Source: UBA5070 sp035913415
GTDB taxonomy: Bacteria > Fibrobacterota > Fibrobacteria > UBA5070
Assembly: GCA_035913415.1 (NCBI GenBank)
Contig: JAMIIV010000159.1
Span: 101,295-165,294, forward strand
Length of the DNA stretch: 64,000 bases
Direction of reading: 5' to 3'
This document shows positions 1 through 9,088 of this stretch, piece after piece; within the stretch, counting starts at the first letter, position 1, and every line of letters begins with the position of its first letter. The notes under the pieces were generated by a model. That model did no database searches. It worked only from the letters and a program-made list of their open reading frames with translations, and was not told the DNA's origin. The position numbers and the translations under genes are program-made.

Positions 1-346
1 GGTCCAGACCCACGCGTTCCACCCAGTTCTCGGTCTCGAGGTCCACCTTCCAATCACCCTCTTCCTCGTGGTGCATGGCCCCGGTGCGCACGATCTCCTG
101 GACCGTCCCACCGAGCTCGGGAATGTCCTGCGGCAGGTACCCGATACGCGTCTGGGCGTCGCGAATGATCTCGCCCTCGTCCGGCTCGTGTTCGCCCATG
201 ATCAGGCGCATGGTCGTGGACTTGCCGGTCCCGTTGCGGCCCGTGAGGCAGATGCGCTCGCCGCGTTCCAGGGAGAAGCGCACCCCATCCAAAAGGGGCA
301 CGCCGAGCATGCGGAACGAGACTTCGCGAAAGGAAAGAAGAGCCAT
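1..346 (-). CDS. ABC-F family ATPase (Uup/EttA-like), N-terminal part only
   Basis: The gene starts at the ATG at 346 and runs out of the window at base 1, so only the first 115 residues are visible. They form the start of an ABC nucleotide-binding domain: a Walker A loop GRNGTGKST near residue 30 and the Q-loop segment GYLPQD near residue 66. There is no membrane segment before the ATPase domain, and the wording GRNGTGKST is typical of soluble duplicated ABC-F proteins (Uup, EttA, YbiT). These act on ribosomes or DNA branch intermediates rather than in transport. The signature and Walker B motifs lie outside the window, so the subfamily cannot be fixed. Confidence 0.8.
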   Translation of the reverse strand, partial: MALLSFREVSFRMLGVPLLDGVRFSLERGERICLTGRNGTGKSTTMRLIMGEHEPDEGEIIRDAQTRIGYLPQDIPELGGTVQEIVRTGAMHHEEEGDWKVDLETENWVERVGLD

Positions 347-416
347 AGGGGGCCAAAGGTAGCCCCCAACGCCGCCGTTCCATCAACGCCCGTCCCCGCC
401 GCCGCCACATCGACGC

Positions 417-440
417 AGAGCCGCCCTGCAGGGCGACTCT
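417..440. terminator. Palindrome between the ABC-F and carbonic anhydrase genes
   Basis: A 24-base near-perfect palindrome (AGAG-C-CGCCCTGCAGGGCG-A-CTCT, one mismatched pair) lies about 50 bases downstream of the minus-strand carbonic anhydrase stop. It could fold into a hairpin, but no T-run follows on either strand. A terminator role is only a guess. Confidence 0.3.
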
Positions 441-488
441 AATCGGGGGGGCGGCCCAAACCGGTCGGCGGCGGATTTACCGTCGGGG

Positions 489-1094
489 CTACCCCGCGTC
501 GGGGGGCGCGTCCATCGAAACCCCCAGATCCTGGATGATGCCGTCGTCCAGGCGGTAGACCCAGCCGTGTACCGACAATTTCTGCCCGCGCTCCCAGGCG
601 CTGCGCAGGATGCCCGAATGCGACAGGGCGTGCACCTGCGACGACACGTTCAATTCGCAGATGCGGTCTTCGAGCTCCTTGCCCTCCAGACCGTCGAGCT
701 TGCGGCGGTGGCGGCGGGCCAGCTCGCGCACGGGCTCCAGCCAGTAGTCGGCGATGCCGGGAAGCCGCCCCTGCAACGCGGCGCGGATGCCGCCGCAGCC
801 GTAGTGGCCCACCACCAGCACGTGTTCCACCTGCAGGATGTCCACCGCGTACTCCAGCACCGACATCAGGTTCACGTCGGTGGGGTGGGCGATGTTCGCC
901 ACGTTGCGGTGCACGAACACCTGCCCCGGCACCAGCCCCGTGATCTGGTTGGCCGGAACGCGGCTGTCCGAACACCCAATCCAGAGGAACTTGGGGTTCT
1001 GCTGGGCGGCCAGACGGCCGAAGAATCCCGGATCCGTCTCCCGTACGTCGGCAGCCCAGCGTCGATTGTTGGCAAGCAGGTCCTGGATTTCCAT
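489..1094 (-). CDS. can: Beta-class carbonic anhydrase, cytosolic
   Basis: This enzyme interconverts CO2 and bicarbonate. The 201-residue product carries the complete beta-class zinc site: Cys41 and Asp43-Arg45 in CSDSR, then His97 and Cys100 in GHYGCGG. There is no signal peptide. The open frame extends upstream to 1211, but the family begins at MEIQDLLANN, so the ATG at 1094 is chosen. This also leaves a 67-bp divergent gap to lipA, where both promoters must lie. A second, exported beta-carbonic anhydrase is at 54461-55270, so this copy is probably the housekeeping supplier of bicarbonate for carboxylations. Confidence 0.93.
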   Translation of the reverse strand: MEIQDLLANNRRWAADVRETDPGFFGRLAAQQNPKFLWIGCSDSRVPANQITGLVPGQVFVHRNVANIAHPTDVNLMSVLEYAVDILQVEHVLVVGHYGCGGIRAALQGRLPGIADYWLEPVRELARRHRRKLDGLEGKELEDRICELNVSSQVHALSHSGILRSAWERGQKLSVHGWVYRLDDGIIQDLGVSMDAPPDAG

Positions 1095-1161
1095 GGGCAA
1101 CCAAGATAGAAGGAGACCCGATCTCGCCCACCTCCATTGGTCCGAGTACCTTTGTCCTCCC

Positions 1162-2079
1162 ATGTCCGACTGCGCTTCCAGCACCGCTTCCGTCCCGGCC
1201 AACGGCCGCAAACCCTCCTGGATCCGCTCCCGGTTGCCCGGAGGCCCGGCCTACGCCGAGGTCCGCGGCATCGTGGAGGGCCACAAGCTGAACACGGTCT
1301 GCCAGAGCGCGGAATGTCCCAACATGGGTGAGTGCTGGAACCGCGGCACGGCCACGTTCATGATCCTGGGCAACGTGTGCACCCGCGCCTGCGGGTTCTG
1401 CGCCGTGGCGACGGGTCGCCCCACCGAGCTGGATCTGGACGAGCCCCGCCGGGTGGCAGACGCCGTGCGCCTGATGAAGCTCAAACACGTGGTGGTCACC
1501 AGCGTCAACCGCGACGAACTGGCCGACGGCGGCGCGGGGGTCTGGGCCGCCACCATCCGCGGCATCAAGGCCGTGGCCCCGAACACCACCCTGGAAACCC
1601 TCACCGGCGACTTCAAAGGCCGCGAAGACCTGCTGCGCCTGGTGATCGACGCCGGTCCCGACATCTACAACCACAACCTCGAGACCGTCGAGCGCATGAG
1701 CCGCGCCGTGCGCCCCCAGGCCAGCTACGAACGCTCGTTGGAGGTGCTGCGCCGCGCCGCCTCGTGGGGAGCCGTCACCAAGTCGGGTCTCATGCTGGGC
1801 ATCGGGGAGCGCAAACCCGAAATCGCCGATGCCCTGCGCCGCCTGCGCGATGTGGGTGTGCAGATCCTGACTCTGGGTCAGTATCTGCAACCGGCCAAAC
1901 AGTACCTGCCGGTCGACCGCTGGGTCACCCCGGACGAATTCGCCGAATGGAAGGCCTTCGCCGAAGGCATCGGGTTCGCGTCGGTGGCATCGGGACCCAT
2001 GGTCCGCAGCTCGTACCACGCCGACGAGACCGCCAAAGTGGTGCCCGGATTCGAAGGCGTGACCCTCCGCGCACCCTGA
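1162..2079 (+). CDS. lipA: Lipoyl synthase (radical SAM)
   Basis: LipA inserts two sulfurs into the octanoyl chain on lipoyl domains of 2-oxoacid dehydrogenases and the glycine cleavage H protein. Both iron-sulfur cluster motifs are intact: the auxiliary cluster Cys47-x4-Cys52-x5-Cys58 and the radical SAM Cys73-x3-Cys77-x2-Cys80. The C-terminal RSSY motif that closes over the auxiliary cluster is present (VRSSYHAD). At 305 residues it has the usual family length. The ATG at 1162 is chosen because the longer upstream frame overlaps the divergent carbonic anhydrase gene. No lipB is adjacent. Confidence 0.96.
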   Translation: MSDCASSTASVPANGRKPSWIRSRLPGGPAYAEVRGIVEGHKLNTVCQSAECPNMGECWNRGTATFMILGNVCTRACGFCAVATGRPTELDLDEPRRVADAVRLMKLKHVVVTSVNRDELADGGAGVWAATIRGIKAVAPNTTLETLTGDFKGREDLLRLVIDAGPDIYNHNLETVERMSRAVRPQASYERSLEVLRRAASWGAVTKSGLMLGIGERKPEIADALRRLRDVGVQILTLGQYLQPAKQYLPVDRWVTPDEFAEWKAFAEGIGFASVASGPMVRSSYHADETAKVVPGFEGVTLRAP

Positions 2080-2179
2080 AGCCTTCCCGGCGTTTGTACC
2101 CGCGATCCAAGCCGTGGGAAACCATGGACTTGCAGGTCTTCCGGAATGGTAGACTGGGTGGGAACACCCAAGGAAATCC

Positions 2180-5100
2180 ATGTCCCTCGATCCATCGCAG
2201 GAATTCCTCCTCCCGCTGTTGAACGCGACCCCGGTGCCCATGCTCGTGTCCGAGCTGGTGGGCGGGCGCATCGTTGCGATCAACTCCTTGGGAGAGGAGC
2301 TTTTCCAGGCCAGCGCCGATGCCCTGGTCGGACGGACGGCCATCGACCTCGGGTTCTGGAACAACGTCCGCGCTCGTGAGGAGTTCGTCGTCTCCTTCCA
2401 GGCCGGGGGCGAAGGCCGACTCGAGACGGTGATCCAACGGGCCGACGGCACCTCCCGCCACTGCATCCTTTGTGCACGCATCCTACAGGGGAGCGTTGAT
2501 CCCGTGTTGGTCATCTCCACCCTCCTGGATATCACCGAGGTTCAAGCCATTGGCCAGCGCCGCCAGGAGGCCGAAGCGGCCCAGCGCCTCGCCGAAGACC
2601 GCTTGAACCAGATCCTGGAGAATTCCTACGACGGCCTCTGGGACTTCAATGTCGTCACCGGCGACGTCTACTTCAGCCCCCGCTATTTCCGGATCCTGGG
2701 CTGCGAACCCGGGGAATTCGAGCCCACCTTCGAACGTTGGAGGGCGCTGCTTCACCCCGACGACCTCAGCTTGGCCGAAGCCGTGCTTCTGCGGCATTTC
2801 CAGGATCCCTCCGTCCCCTACCTGGTCGAATTCCGCATGCGCCACAAGGACGGATCCTGGATCTGGATCGAAGCCCACGGCAATGTTGTCGAGCGGGATC
2901 CGGAGGGCAAACCCGTGCGGATGGTGGGCACGCACACGGACATCACCTCCCGCAAGAAGGCCCAGGAAGACCTGCTGCGCTCCGAACACCGCCTCGAACA
3001 CATCGTCCGCTCCCTCGCCGAAGGTGTCATCACCCTCGACGGCAACGGGTCGGTGCTCCAGGCAAATTCGCGGGCCCACGAGATCCTCAAGGTCCCCGAT
3101 GGCGTGTTGCACGGGGTGAACATGGTGTCCGGAGGCTGGAACTTCCTGCACCCCGATGGATCCATCCTCCCTCCCGATCAACAGCCAGGCTGGCTGACCC
3201 TCCAGGACGGCCAGAGCCGTCGCAACGTCGAAGTCGGGGTCGTTGCCCCCGATGCCTCCATCGTCTGGATCAGCGTCAGCACCTCCGTCCTGGAACACGC
3301 TTCCGATGGTCGCCCCTCCCTGTTGCTGGTCTCCTTTTCCGACATCACCGGGCGCAAGGTGCAGGAAGAAACGTTCCGGAACCAGGAAAAGCGCCTGCGC
3401 GAGGTCGCCGACATGTCGCAAGACATGCTCAGTCGCCACGACATGGCCGGGGTCTGCCTTTGGGCCTCGCCGGCGTGCCGTCACATCCTGGGCATCGAAC
3501 CCGAAGCCGTGGTGGGACACTCCGCCTTCGCCTTCATCGTCGACGACGATGTCGCGACCGTCCAGGCCGCTCTGGGACAGTTGGTCCAGCAGGGAACCTC
3601 GCGCCTCCAATACCGGATCCGTCGCACCGACGGTTCCATCCTGTGGTGCGAGACCATCTGGAGCCTCACCCGCGACGCCTCGGGCAACCCCCACGAGATC
3701 CACTGCTCCACCCGCGACATCGGGGAGCAGAAACGGCAGAGCGACCTGTTGCGCACCAGCCAGCGGATCGCCCACCTGGGCGGATGGGAAACCGATGTGC
3801 CCACCGGCACCACCACCTGGACCGAAGAGCTCTTCCGGATCCACGAGATCCACGACGACGAGATCGACACCAAGAACATCCGCTCCATGCTCCCCTACCT
3901 GGGAGACAGCTCGCGCGAGGCCATGCTCGCGGCCCACAGACGCCTCCTGGAAGACGGCACACCCTGGTCGCTGGTCCTGCACGGCATCACGACCAAGGGC
4001 ACCCCCCTGGTCATCCAGTCCACCTGCGAAGGCGTCTTCGAGGACGGAACGCTGCGGACCTTGCGCGGCACCACCCAGGACATCACCCAGCAGGAGCGCC
4101 TCCGCCAACAACTGGAATCCGTCTCGCGCCTCAACGCCTCCATTCTGTCCACCACCGAGGCCATGATCGTCCTGCTCGACCGCGAAGGCCGCATCGTGCG
4201 CTTCAACCATGCCTGCGAGCGCCTCACCGGCTGGCTCGAATCCGAAGTCCTCGGGATTCATTTCTTCGCGATCCTGATCCCCGAAAGCGAACGCGGCGCG
4301 GTCGAGCAGGTGTTCCACAACCTCACCAACGGCATGTTCCCCAACCAGTACGAGAACCACTGGCTCACCCGCCAAGGGGAAATGCTGTGGATCTCCTGGG
4401 CCAACTCGGTCCTGCTCGACGACTCCGGAACCATCCAATACGTCCTGGGAACCGGCATCGACATGACCGCGCATCGGGCCACCCAGTTGGAGCTTCTGGA
4501 CAGCCAGGAGAAATGGCGGGTGCTCATCGAGAGCGCGCCCGAAGCCATCGTCATCCTGAATCTCCAGGAAGGCAGGTTCCTGCAGGTGAATCCCGCCGCC
4601 GAGGCCCTCTTCGGACTTCCCAAACCCGCGCTGCTGAAGCTGGGTCCGATCGAAGTGTCTCCCGAACGGCAACCCGACGGGGTCCCGTCCGAAAAGGTCG
4701 CACGGGACTGGATCTCCAAAGCGATGCAGGGCGGCCCGGTGACCTTCGAGTGGGTCCACCGCCACGCCGACGGGCACGAGATCCTCTGCCTGATCAACCT
4801 CAGTGCGCTGCCACCCGACCAGCAGGGGCACCCCCTCCTGCGCGCCTCCATCGTCGACATCACCGAACGCCGCAAGACGGAATCCGTCCTGGAGGCCCTG
4901 GTCCGGGGAACCTCCTCGCACTTCGGGCAGGCCTTCTTCGACGCCTTGGTCAAGGATCTCGCGCAACTTCTGGATGTGCAATACGCCTACATCGCCCGCA
5001 TCGACGCCGGAGAGGTCCGGACCCTGTCCTTCTTCGCCGACCACAACCTCGCGGTTCCCCTGTGTTTTCCTCTCGACGGATCGCCCTGCCAGAAGGTCTT

Positions 5101-6136
5101 CACCTCGGGTCCGTTCTTCGCCCCCTCCAAGGTCCGCGAACTGTTTCCCGGCAACACCATCCTCGACGAACTGGAGGCCGAGAGCTACATGGGCGTGCCG
5201 CTGTTCAACGCCGCCCACGAACCCATCGGGGTGCTGGCCGTGCTCGACGCACGCCCCATGCCCGCAAGCGACCTGGCCCGGGCCATCCTCACGATCTTCG
5301 CCGGACGCGCCCAAGGCGAAGTCGAGCGCCTGGAGGCCGAGCAGGCGCTGCGTCGGCTGAACATCGAGCTCGAGCACCGGGTGCACGAGCGCACCGCCGA
5401 ACTGCAGGCCTCCAACCGGGAACTCGAATCCTTCTCCTACTCGGTCAGCCACGACCTTCGCAGCCCGTTGCGGTCCGTCGACGGTTTCGCCCAGGCCCTG
5501 CAAGAGGACTACGGCAACGTCCTCGACCAGATCGCGGTGGACTACCTCGGACGCATTCGCGCCGCCAGCCACCGCATGGCCGACCTCATCGACGACCTCC
5601 TCTCGTTGTCACGCTCGTCCCGCACCACCTTGCACAAGGCCCCTCTCGACCTCTCCGCGATGGCCCGCGAGATCCTCGACGGTCTGCGCGAATCCAACCC
5701 CGAGCGTCTGGTCGAATTCGACGTCGCCCCCGACTTGTACACCTTCGCCGATTCCGTCCTGATGCGATCGGTGCTCGAAAACCTGCTGGGCAACGCCTGG
5801 AAATATTCCCGCAACCGACGTCCCGCCCAAATCCACTTCCTGGCGGAACCCGCGCCCTCCGGTTTCGACGGGTTCTCCATCTCCGACAACGGCGCGGGAT
5901 TCGACATGGCGCACGCCAACCGGCTGTTCCGAACCTTCCAACGCCTGCACGGCGCCGACGAATTCGAGGGCAACGGAATCGGCCTGGCCACGGTGCGCCG
6001 CATTCTGGAACGCCACGGTGGTTCCATCACCGGCGAGGGCATCCTCGAAAACGGTGCTACGTTCCATTTCCGGCTGCCCCACGGACCCATTCCCGAGTCC
6101 GATCGGGATCCTTCCAGCCCCCTCCCGCGAGACTGA
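2180..6136 (+). CDS. Seven-PAS/GAF cytosolic sensor histidine kinase
   Basis: This is a 1318-residue soluble kinase without membrane segments. Seven PAS-like modules can be read in order, starting near residues 10, 142, 270, 406, 526, 647 and 775; several end in the PAC-like TDIT/DIT motif. A GAF domain follows at about 905-1040, then a short coiled coil. The phosphoacceptor is His1091 in SVSHDLRSPLRS, a bacteriophytochrome-type HisKA. The ATP-binding domain has the N box near 1202, DNGAGFD near 1236 and GNGIGLAT near 1265. The GAF lacks an obvious bilin-binding context, so the signal is unknown. The gene ends 2 bp before a single-domain receiver, its probable phosphate acceptor. Confidence 0.93.
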   Translation: MSLDPSQEFLLPLLNATPVPMLVSELVGGRIVAINSLGEELFQASADALVGRTAIDLGFWNNVRAREEFVVSFQAGGEGRLETVIQRADGTSRHCILCARILQGSVDPVLVISTLLDITEVQAIGQRRQEAEAAQRLAEDRLNQILENSYDGLWDFNVVTGDVYFSPRYFRILGCEPGEFEPTFERWRALLHPDDLSLAEAVLLRHFQDPSVPYLVEFRMRHKDGSWIWIEAHGNVVERDPEGKPVRMVGTHTDITSRKKAQEDLLRSEHRLEHIVRSLAEGVITLDGNGSVLQANSRAHEILKVPDGVLHGVNMVSGGWNFLHPDGSILPPDQQPGWLTLQDGQSRRNVEVGVVAPDASIVWISVSTSVLEHASDGRPSLLLVSFSDITGRKVQEETFRNQEKRLREVADMSQDMLSRHDMAGVCLWASPACRHILGIEPEAVVGHSAFAFIVDDDVATVQAALGQLVQQGTSRLQYRIRRTDGSILWCETIWSLTRDASGNPHEIHCSTRDIGEQKRQSDLLRTSQRIAHLGGWETDVPTGTTTWTEELFRIHEIHDDEIDTKNIRSMLPYLGDSSREAMLAAHRRLLEDGTPWSLVLHGITTKGTPLVIQSTCEGVFEDGTLRTLRGTTQDITQQERLRQQLESVSRLNASILSTTEAMIVLLDREGRIVRFNHACERLTGWLESEVLGIHFFAILIPESERGAVEQVFHNLTNGMFPNQYENHWLTRQGEMLWISWANSVLLDDSGTIQYVLGTGIDMTAHRATQLELLDSQEKWRVLIESAPEAIVILNLQEGRFLQVNPAAEALFGLPKPALLKLGPIEVSPERQPDGVPSEKVARDWISKAMQGGPVTFEWVHRHADGHEILCLINLSALPPDQQGHPLLRASIVDITERRKTESVLEALVRGTSSHFGQAFFDALVKDLAQLLDVQYAYIARIDAGEVRTLSFFADHNLAVPLCFPLDGSPCQKVFTSGPFFAPSKVRELFPGNTILDELEAESYMGVPLFNAAHEPIGVLAVLDARPMPASDLARAILTIFAGRAQGEVERLEAEQALRRLNIELEHRVHERTAELQASNRELESFSYSVSHDLRSPLRSVDGFAQALQEDYGNVLDQIAVDYLGRIRAASHRMADLIDDLLSLSRSSRTTLHKAPLDLSAMAREILDGLRESNPERLVEFDVAPDLYTFADSVLMRSVLENLLGNAWKYSRNRRPAQIHFLAEPAPSGFDGFSISDNGAGFDMAHANRLFRTFQRLHGADEFEGNGIGLATVRRILERHGGSITGEGILENGATFHFRLPHGPIPESDRDPSSPLPRD

Positions 6137-6138
6137 AC

Positions 6139-6573
6139 ATGGACAACCGCTTCATCCTCCTGGTGGAGGACAACCCCGACGATGCGGCGCTCACGCTGCG
6201 AGCCTTCAAGAAGGTGAACATCGCCAATCAGGTGGTGGTCTGCCGCGACGGTGCCGAAGCCCTCGACTTCCTGTTCTGCCGAGGGGCCTACGCCGAGCGT
6301 TCCATCCTGCTGCAACCTTCCGTCATCCTGCTCGATCTCAAACTCCCCAAGTTCGACGGCCTCGAAGTCCTTCAAGCCCTGCGCGAAGACGAACGCACCC
6401 GCCACCACCGCGTGGTCGTTCTCACTTCTTCCCGCGAAGAACAGGACATCCTCCAGAGTTACGATCTGGGGGCCAACAGCTACATCAGAAAACCCGTGGA
6501 TTTCGACAAGTTCCTTGTGGCCGTCGGGCAGTTGGGGCTGTATTGGCTCCTGCTGAACGAACCCTCGGTCTGA
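6139..6573 (+). CDS. Single-domain response regulator, Rcp1-like
   Basis: This is a 144-residue stand-alone receiver domain without an output module. The acidic pair is in LLVEDNPDD, the phosphoacceptor is Asp66 in LLDLKLPKFDG, the Thr switch lies in VVLTSS and Lys118 in YIRKPVDFDKF. The EDNPDD and RKPVDF wording is that of the Rcp1 family, which partners phytochrome-like kinases. That matches the kinase 2 bp upstream. It probably shuttles phosphate to another protein, possibly the hybrid kinase at 7052. Confidence 0.93.
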   Translation: MDNRFILLVEDNPDDAALTLRAFKKVNIANQVVVCRDGAEALDFLFCRGAYAERSILLQPSVILLDLKLPKFDGLEVLQALREDERTRHHRVVVLTSSREEQDILQSYDLGANSYIRKPVDFDKFLVAVGQLGLYWLLLNEPSV

Positions 6574-6608
6574 AACCCTCCGTCCTCCCTTTCCCTGGAC
6601 ACCACCCG

Positions 6609-7055
6609 ATGGATCGTCGCCCCATCCTTCTCGTCGAAGACAACCCGGACGATGTCTCCCTGGCCCTGCGCGCCTTCCGCAAGGTCGGCATCCAGAACCC
6701 CGTGGCTGTCGCCAAAGACGGTGAAGAGGCCATCGCCTGGCTTTTCGGGGAAGCCTCCCCCGGGAACTTCGACGGACACGATGGTCCATCCATCGTCCTT
6801 CTGGACTTGAAACTTCCCAAGGTCGACGGACTGGAAGTCCTGCAGCGGATCCGTTCGGACGTGCGCACCCGACTGCACCGCGTCGTGGTCCTGACTTCCT
6901 CCCGGGAGGAATCCGACCTGGTCCGCTCCTATGATCTGGGCGCCAACAGCTACATCAGAAAACCCGTCGACTTCGACAAGTTCCTCGAGGCCATAGGGCA
7001 GATCGCCCTCTACTGGCTGGCCCTCAACGAAGTCCCCCCGGTGGTGCGCTCATGA
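6609..7055 (+). CDS. Second single-domain response regulator, Rcp1-like paralogue
   Basis: This 148-residue receiver is a close paralogue of the gene just upstream, with the same spacing of active residues: Asp66 in LLDLKLPKVDG and Lys118 in YIRKPVDFDKF. A run of about a dozen residues around LGANSYIRKPVDFDKF is nearly identical in both, which points to a tandem duplication. Divergence is concentrated in the central loop (FGEASPGNFDGHDG). Its last four bases overlap the start of the hybrid kinase gene, so the two are probably translationally coupled. Confidence 0.93.
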   Translation: MDRRPILLVEDNPDDVSLALRAFRKVGIQNPVAVAKDGEEAIAWLFGEASPGNFDGHDGPSIVLLDLKLPKVDGLEVLQRIRSDVRTRLHRVVVLTSSREESDLVRSYDLGANSYIRKPVDFDKFLEAIGQIALYWLALNEVPPVVRS

Positions 7056-9088
7056 CCGAGGCGTTGCATTCGCTGCGCATCCTCCTGGCGGAGGATTCCG
7101 AAGAAGACGCTTTCCTCCTGATTCGCCACCTCCGCAAGGTCGGATACGAAATCGAATCGCGACGGGTCGAATCCTCGACGGAATTTGTCTCAGAGCTTCG
7201 CGCCGGCGGATGGGACCTGGTCATCTCGGATTTCCAGATGCCCCACTTCTCGGGCATGGAAGCCCTGGCCCTCACCCGCGGCATCGACCCCGACATTCCC
7301 TTCTTCCTGATCTCCGGGGCCATCGGCGAAGACATCGCCGTCGAGGCCATGCGCGCGGGGGCTTCCGACTACCTGATCAAGGGCAACCTGACCCGGCTGG
7401 GGCCGGCCATCGATCGCGAAGTCCGCGAAGCGGCCAGCCGCAAGCGCCAGAAGGACGCCGAGCATCGCCAGCAGCAACTGGAATCGGCCATCCAATCCAT
7501 CCTGCTGGGCACCGCCTCCGTCACGGGCGTCGATTTCTTCCGCTCGCTGGTGCGCGAACTGGCCCAGGCTCTGGGCATGAAAGTCGCCACGATCGTCGAA
7601 CTCTCCGGCAACGGGGGGAGCCACGCCAGCGTCCTGGCCATCCATGGCCTGGATGCCATTTCCGAGGGATTCGAATACGAACTGGCGGGAACACCCGGAG
7701 CCGCCATCCTCCTGGAAGGTTGGGTGCTTCTGCGCGACATCCAGGGCAGCGGCCTGCGCACCTTCGGACTGGCCAACGCCTTCGGACTGACCGGCATGCT
7801 CGGGCTCCGCCTGGACGACAGCGAGGGCCATCCCCTGGGACTGCTGGTGGTGCTGGACGACCAACCCCTGGCCGAAGACGGACTGGCCAAGGACATTCTG
7901 GCCATCTTCGGAGCGCGTGCCGCCTCCGAGCTGGAACGTCTGCGCGCCGAACGGGAGCGCAACGAACTCCAGGAACAGCTCTGGCACAGCCAGAAGCTGG
8001 AAGCCATCGGAACCCTCGCAGGAGGGATCTCCCACGACATCAACAACATCCTCTCGTCGATCTGGGGCCACGCCCAGATCCTGGAAATGCGCCACAGTGT
8101 CCCCGAACGGGACCAGGAATCCCTCCAGGGCATCCTCACCGCCTGTCGGCGCGCACGCGACCTGGTCAAACAGATTCTGTCCTTCTCCCGCAAGACCACC
8201 TTGGAGGCGTCCAACATCCAGCTCGGCGAAATCGTCCAGGAGACCGCCTCGCTTCTGAAAGCGACACTCCCCGCCAGCGTGCTGATGGAATGCCAGATCG
8301 ATCCCTCGACACCCCATGTCAAAGCCGACCCCAACCAGATGCACCAGGTTCTCATGAACCTGTGCACCAACGCCTCGCACGCCATGTCCACCGACGGTGG
8401 CCGTCTTTCCATCCGGGTCTCGCCCATCGAGACCTCCTTGGGCCGGATGGTCCGGTGCCAGGTATCGGACACGGGATCGGGCATCCCCGACAACGTGCTT
8501 CCCCGCATCTTCGAACCCTTTTTCACCACCAAAGGTCCCGGAAAAGGGACAGGGCTGGGGCTTTCCGTGGTCCATGGAATCGTACGCAACCACGGTGGCA
8601 CCATCACCGTCCAAAGCGATCCCGCCAAAGGAACCACCTTCACCTTCGATCTTCCCGCCGTTTCGGCCCGCGATTCGGACAGCGCCGTCCTGGCCGATCG
8701 CGGCGCCATGCCCACCGGCGATCTCCAGAACATCCTCGTCGTCGACGACGAAGAAGCCGTCTCCGACGTCCTTTGCCAACTGCTGGAAATCCTGGGCTAC
8801 AAACCCACTTCCTGCCAAGACCCCCGGGTGGCCCTCGAACTGTTCCGTAAAGATCCCCATCACTGGTCGGCGGTCATCACCGACCGCACCATGCCCGGGC
8901 TTTCCGGCGAAGCCCTCACCTGCGCCCTCACCGAGCTGCGTCCCGACATCCCCATCATCATGTCGTCGGGCTACGAAGGGGACATCCGCACCGGTGACCT
9001 GTCCAAGAAGGGTGTGAGCGCCCTGCTTCCCAAACCCTTCCAAGCCTCCGACCTTGCCACGACTCTCCGTCGTATCCTTGGTGGATGA
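7052..9088 (+). CDS. Hybrid kinase: receiver, GAF-like sensor, histidine kinase, receiver
   Basis: The 678-residue soluble protein begins with a receiver (Asp60 in ISDFQMP, Lys in DYLIKGN). A GAF-like segment follows at about 150-300. The kinase core has His328 in GGISHDINNILSS, the N box NLCTNASHAM, and the DTGSGIP and GKGTGLGLSVVHG ATP-site motifs. A second receiver closes the protein (Asp611 in ITDRTMPG, Lys in LLPKPF). A receiver at each end suggests it is controlled by phosphate from the upstream kinase or receivers and passes it on through its C-terminal receiver. No DNA-binding output is encoded in the cluster. The stop overlaps the next start (ATGA). Confidence 0.92.
   Translation: MTEALHSLRILLAEDSEEDAFLLIRHLRKVGYEIESRRVESSTEFVSELRAGGWDLVISDFQMPHFSGMEALALTRGIDPDIPFFLISGAIGEDIAVEAMRAGASDYLIKGNLTRLGPAIDREVREAASRKRQKDAEHRQQQLESAIQSILLGTASVTGVDFFRSLVRELAQALGMKVATIVELSGNGGSHASVLAIHGLDAISEGFEYELAGTPGAAILLEGWVLLRDIQGSGLRTFGLANAFGLTGMLGLRLDDSEGHPLGLLVVLDDQPLAEDGLAKDILAIFGARAASELERLRAERERNELQEQLWHSQKLEAIGTLAGGISHDINNILSSIWGHAQILEMRHSVPERDQESLQGILTACRRARDLVKQILSFSRKTTLEASNIQLGEIVQETASLLKATLPASVLMECQIDPSTPHVKADPNQMHQVLMNLCTNASHAMSTDGGRLSIRVSPIETSLGRMVRCQVSDTGSGIPDNVLPRIFEPFFTTKGPGKGTGLGLSVVHGIVRNHGGTITVQSDPAKGTTFTFDLPAVSARDSDSAVLADRGAMPTGDLQNILVVDDEEAVSDVLCQLLEILGYKPTSCQDPRVALELFRKDPHHWSAVITDRTMPGLSGEALTCALTELRPDIPIIMSSGYEGDIRTGDLSKKGVSALLPKPFQASDLATTLRRILGG

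Noticed and set aside
2483..5572. Minus-strand open frame of over 1000 codons opposite the seven-PAS kinase
   Set aside because: It is a GC-driven shadow; the plus strand encodes clear PAS, GAF and kinase motifs and the minus product matches nothing.
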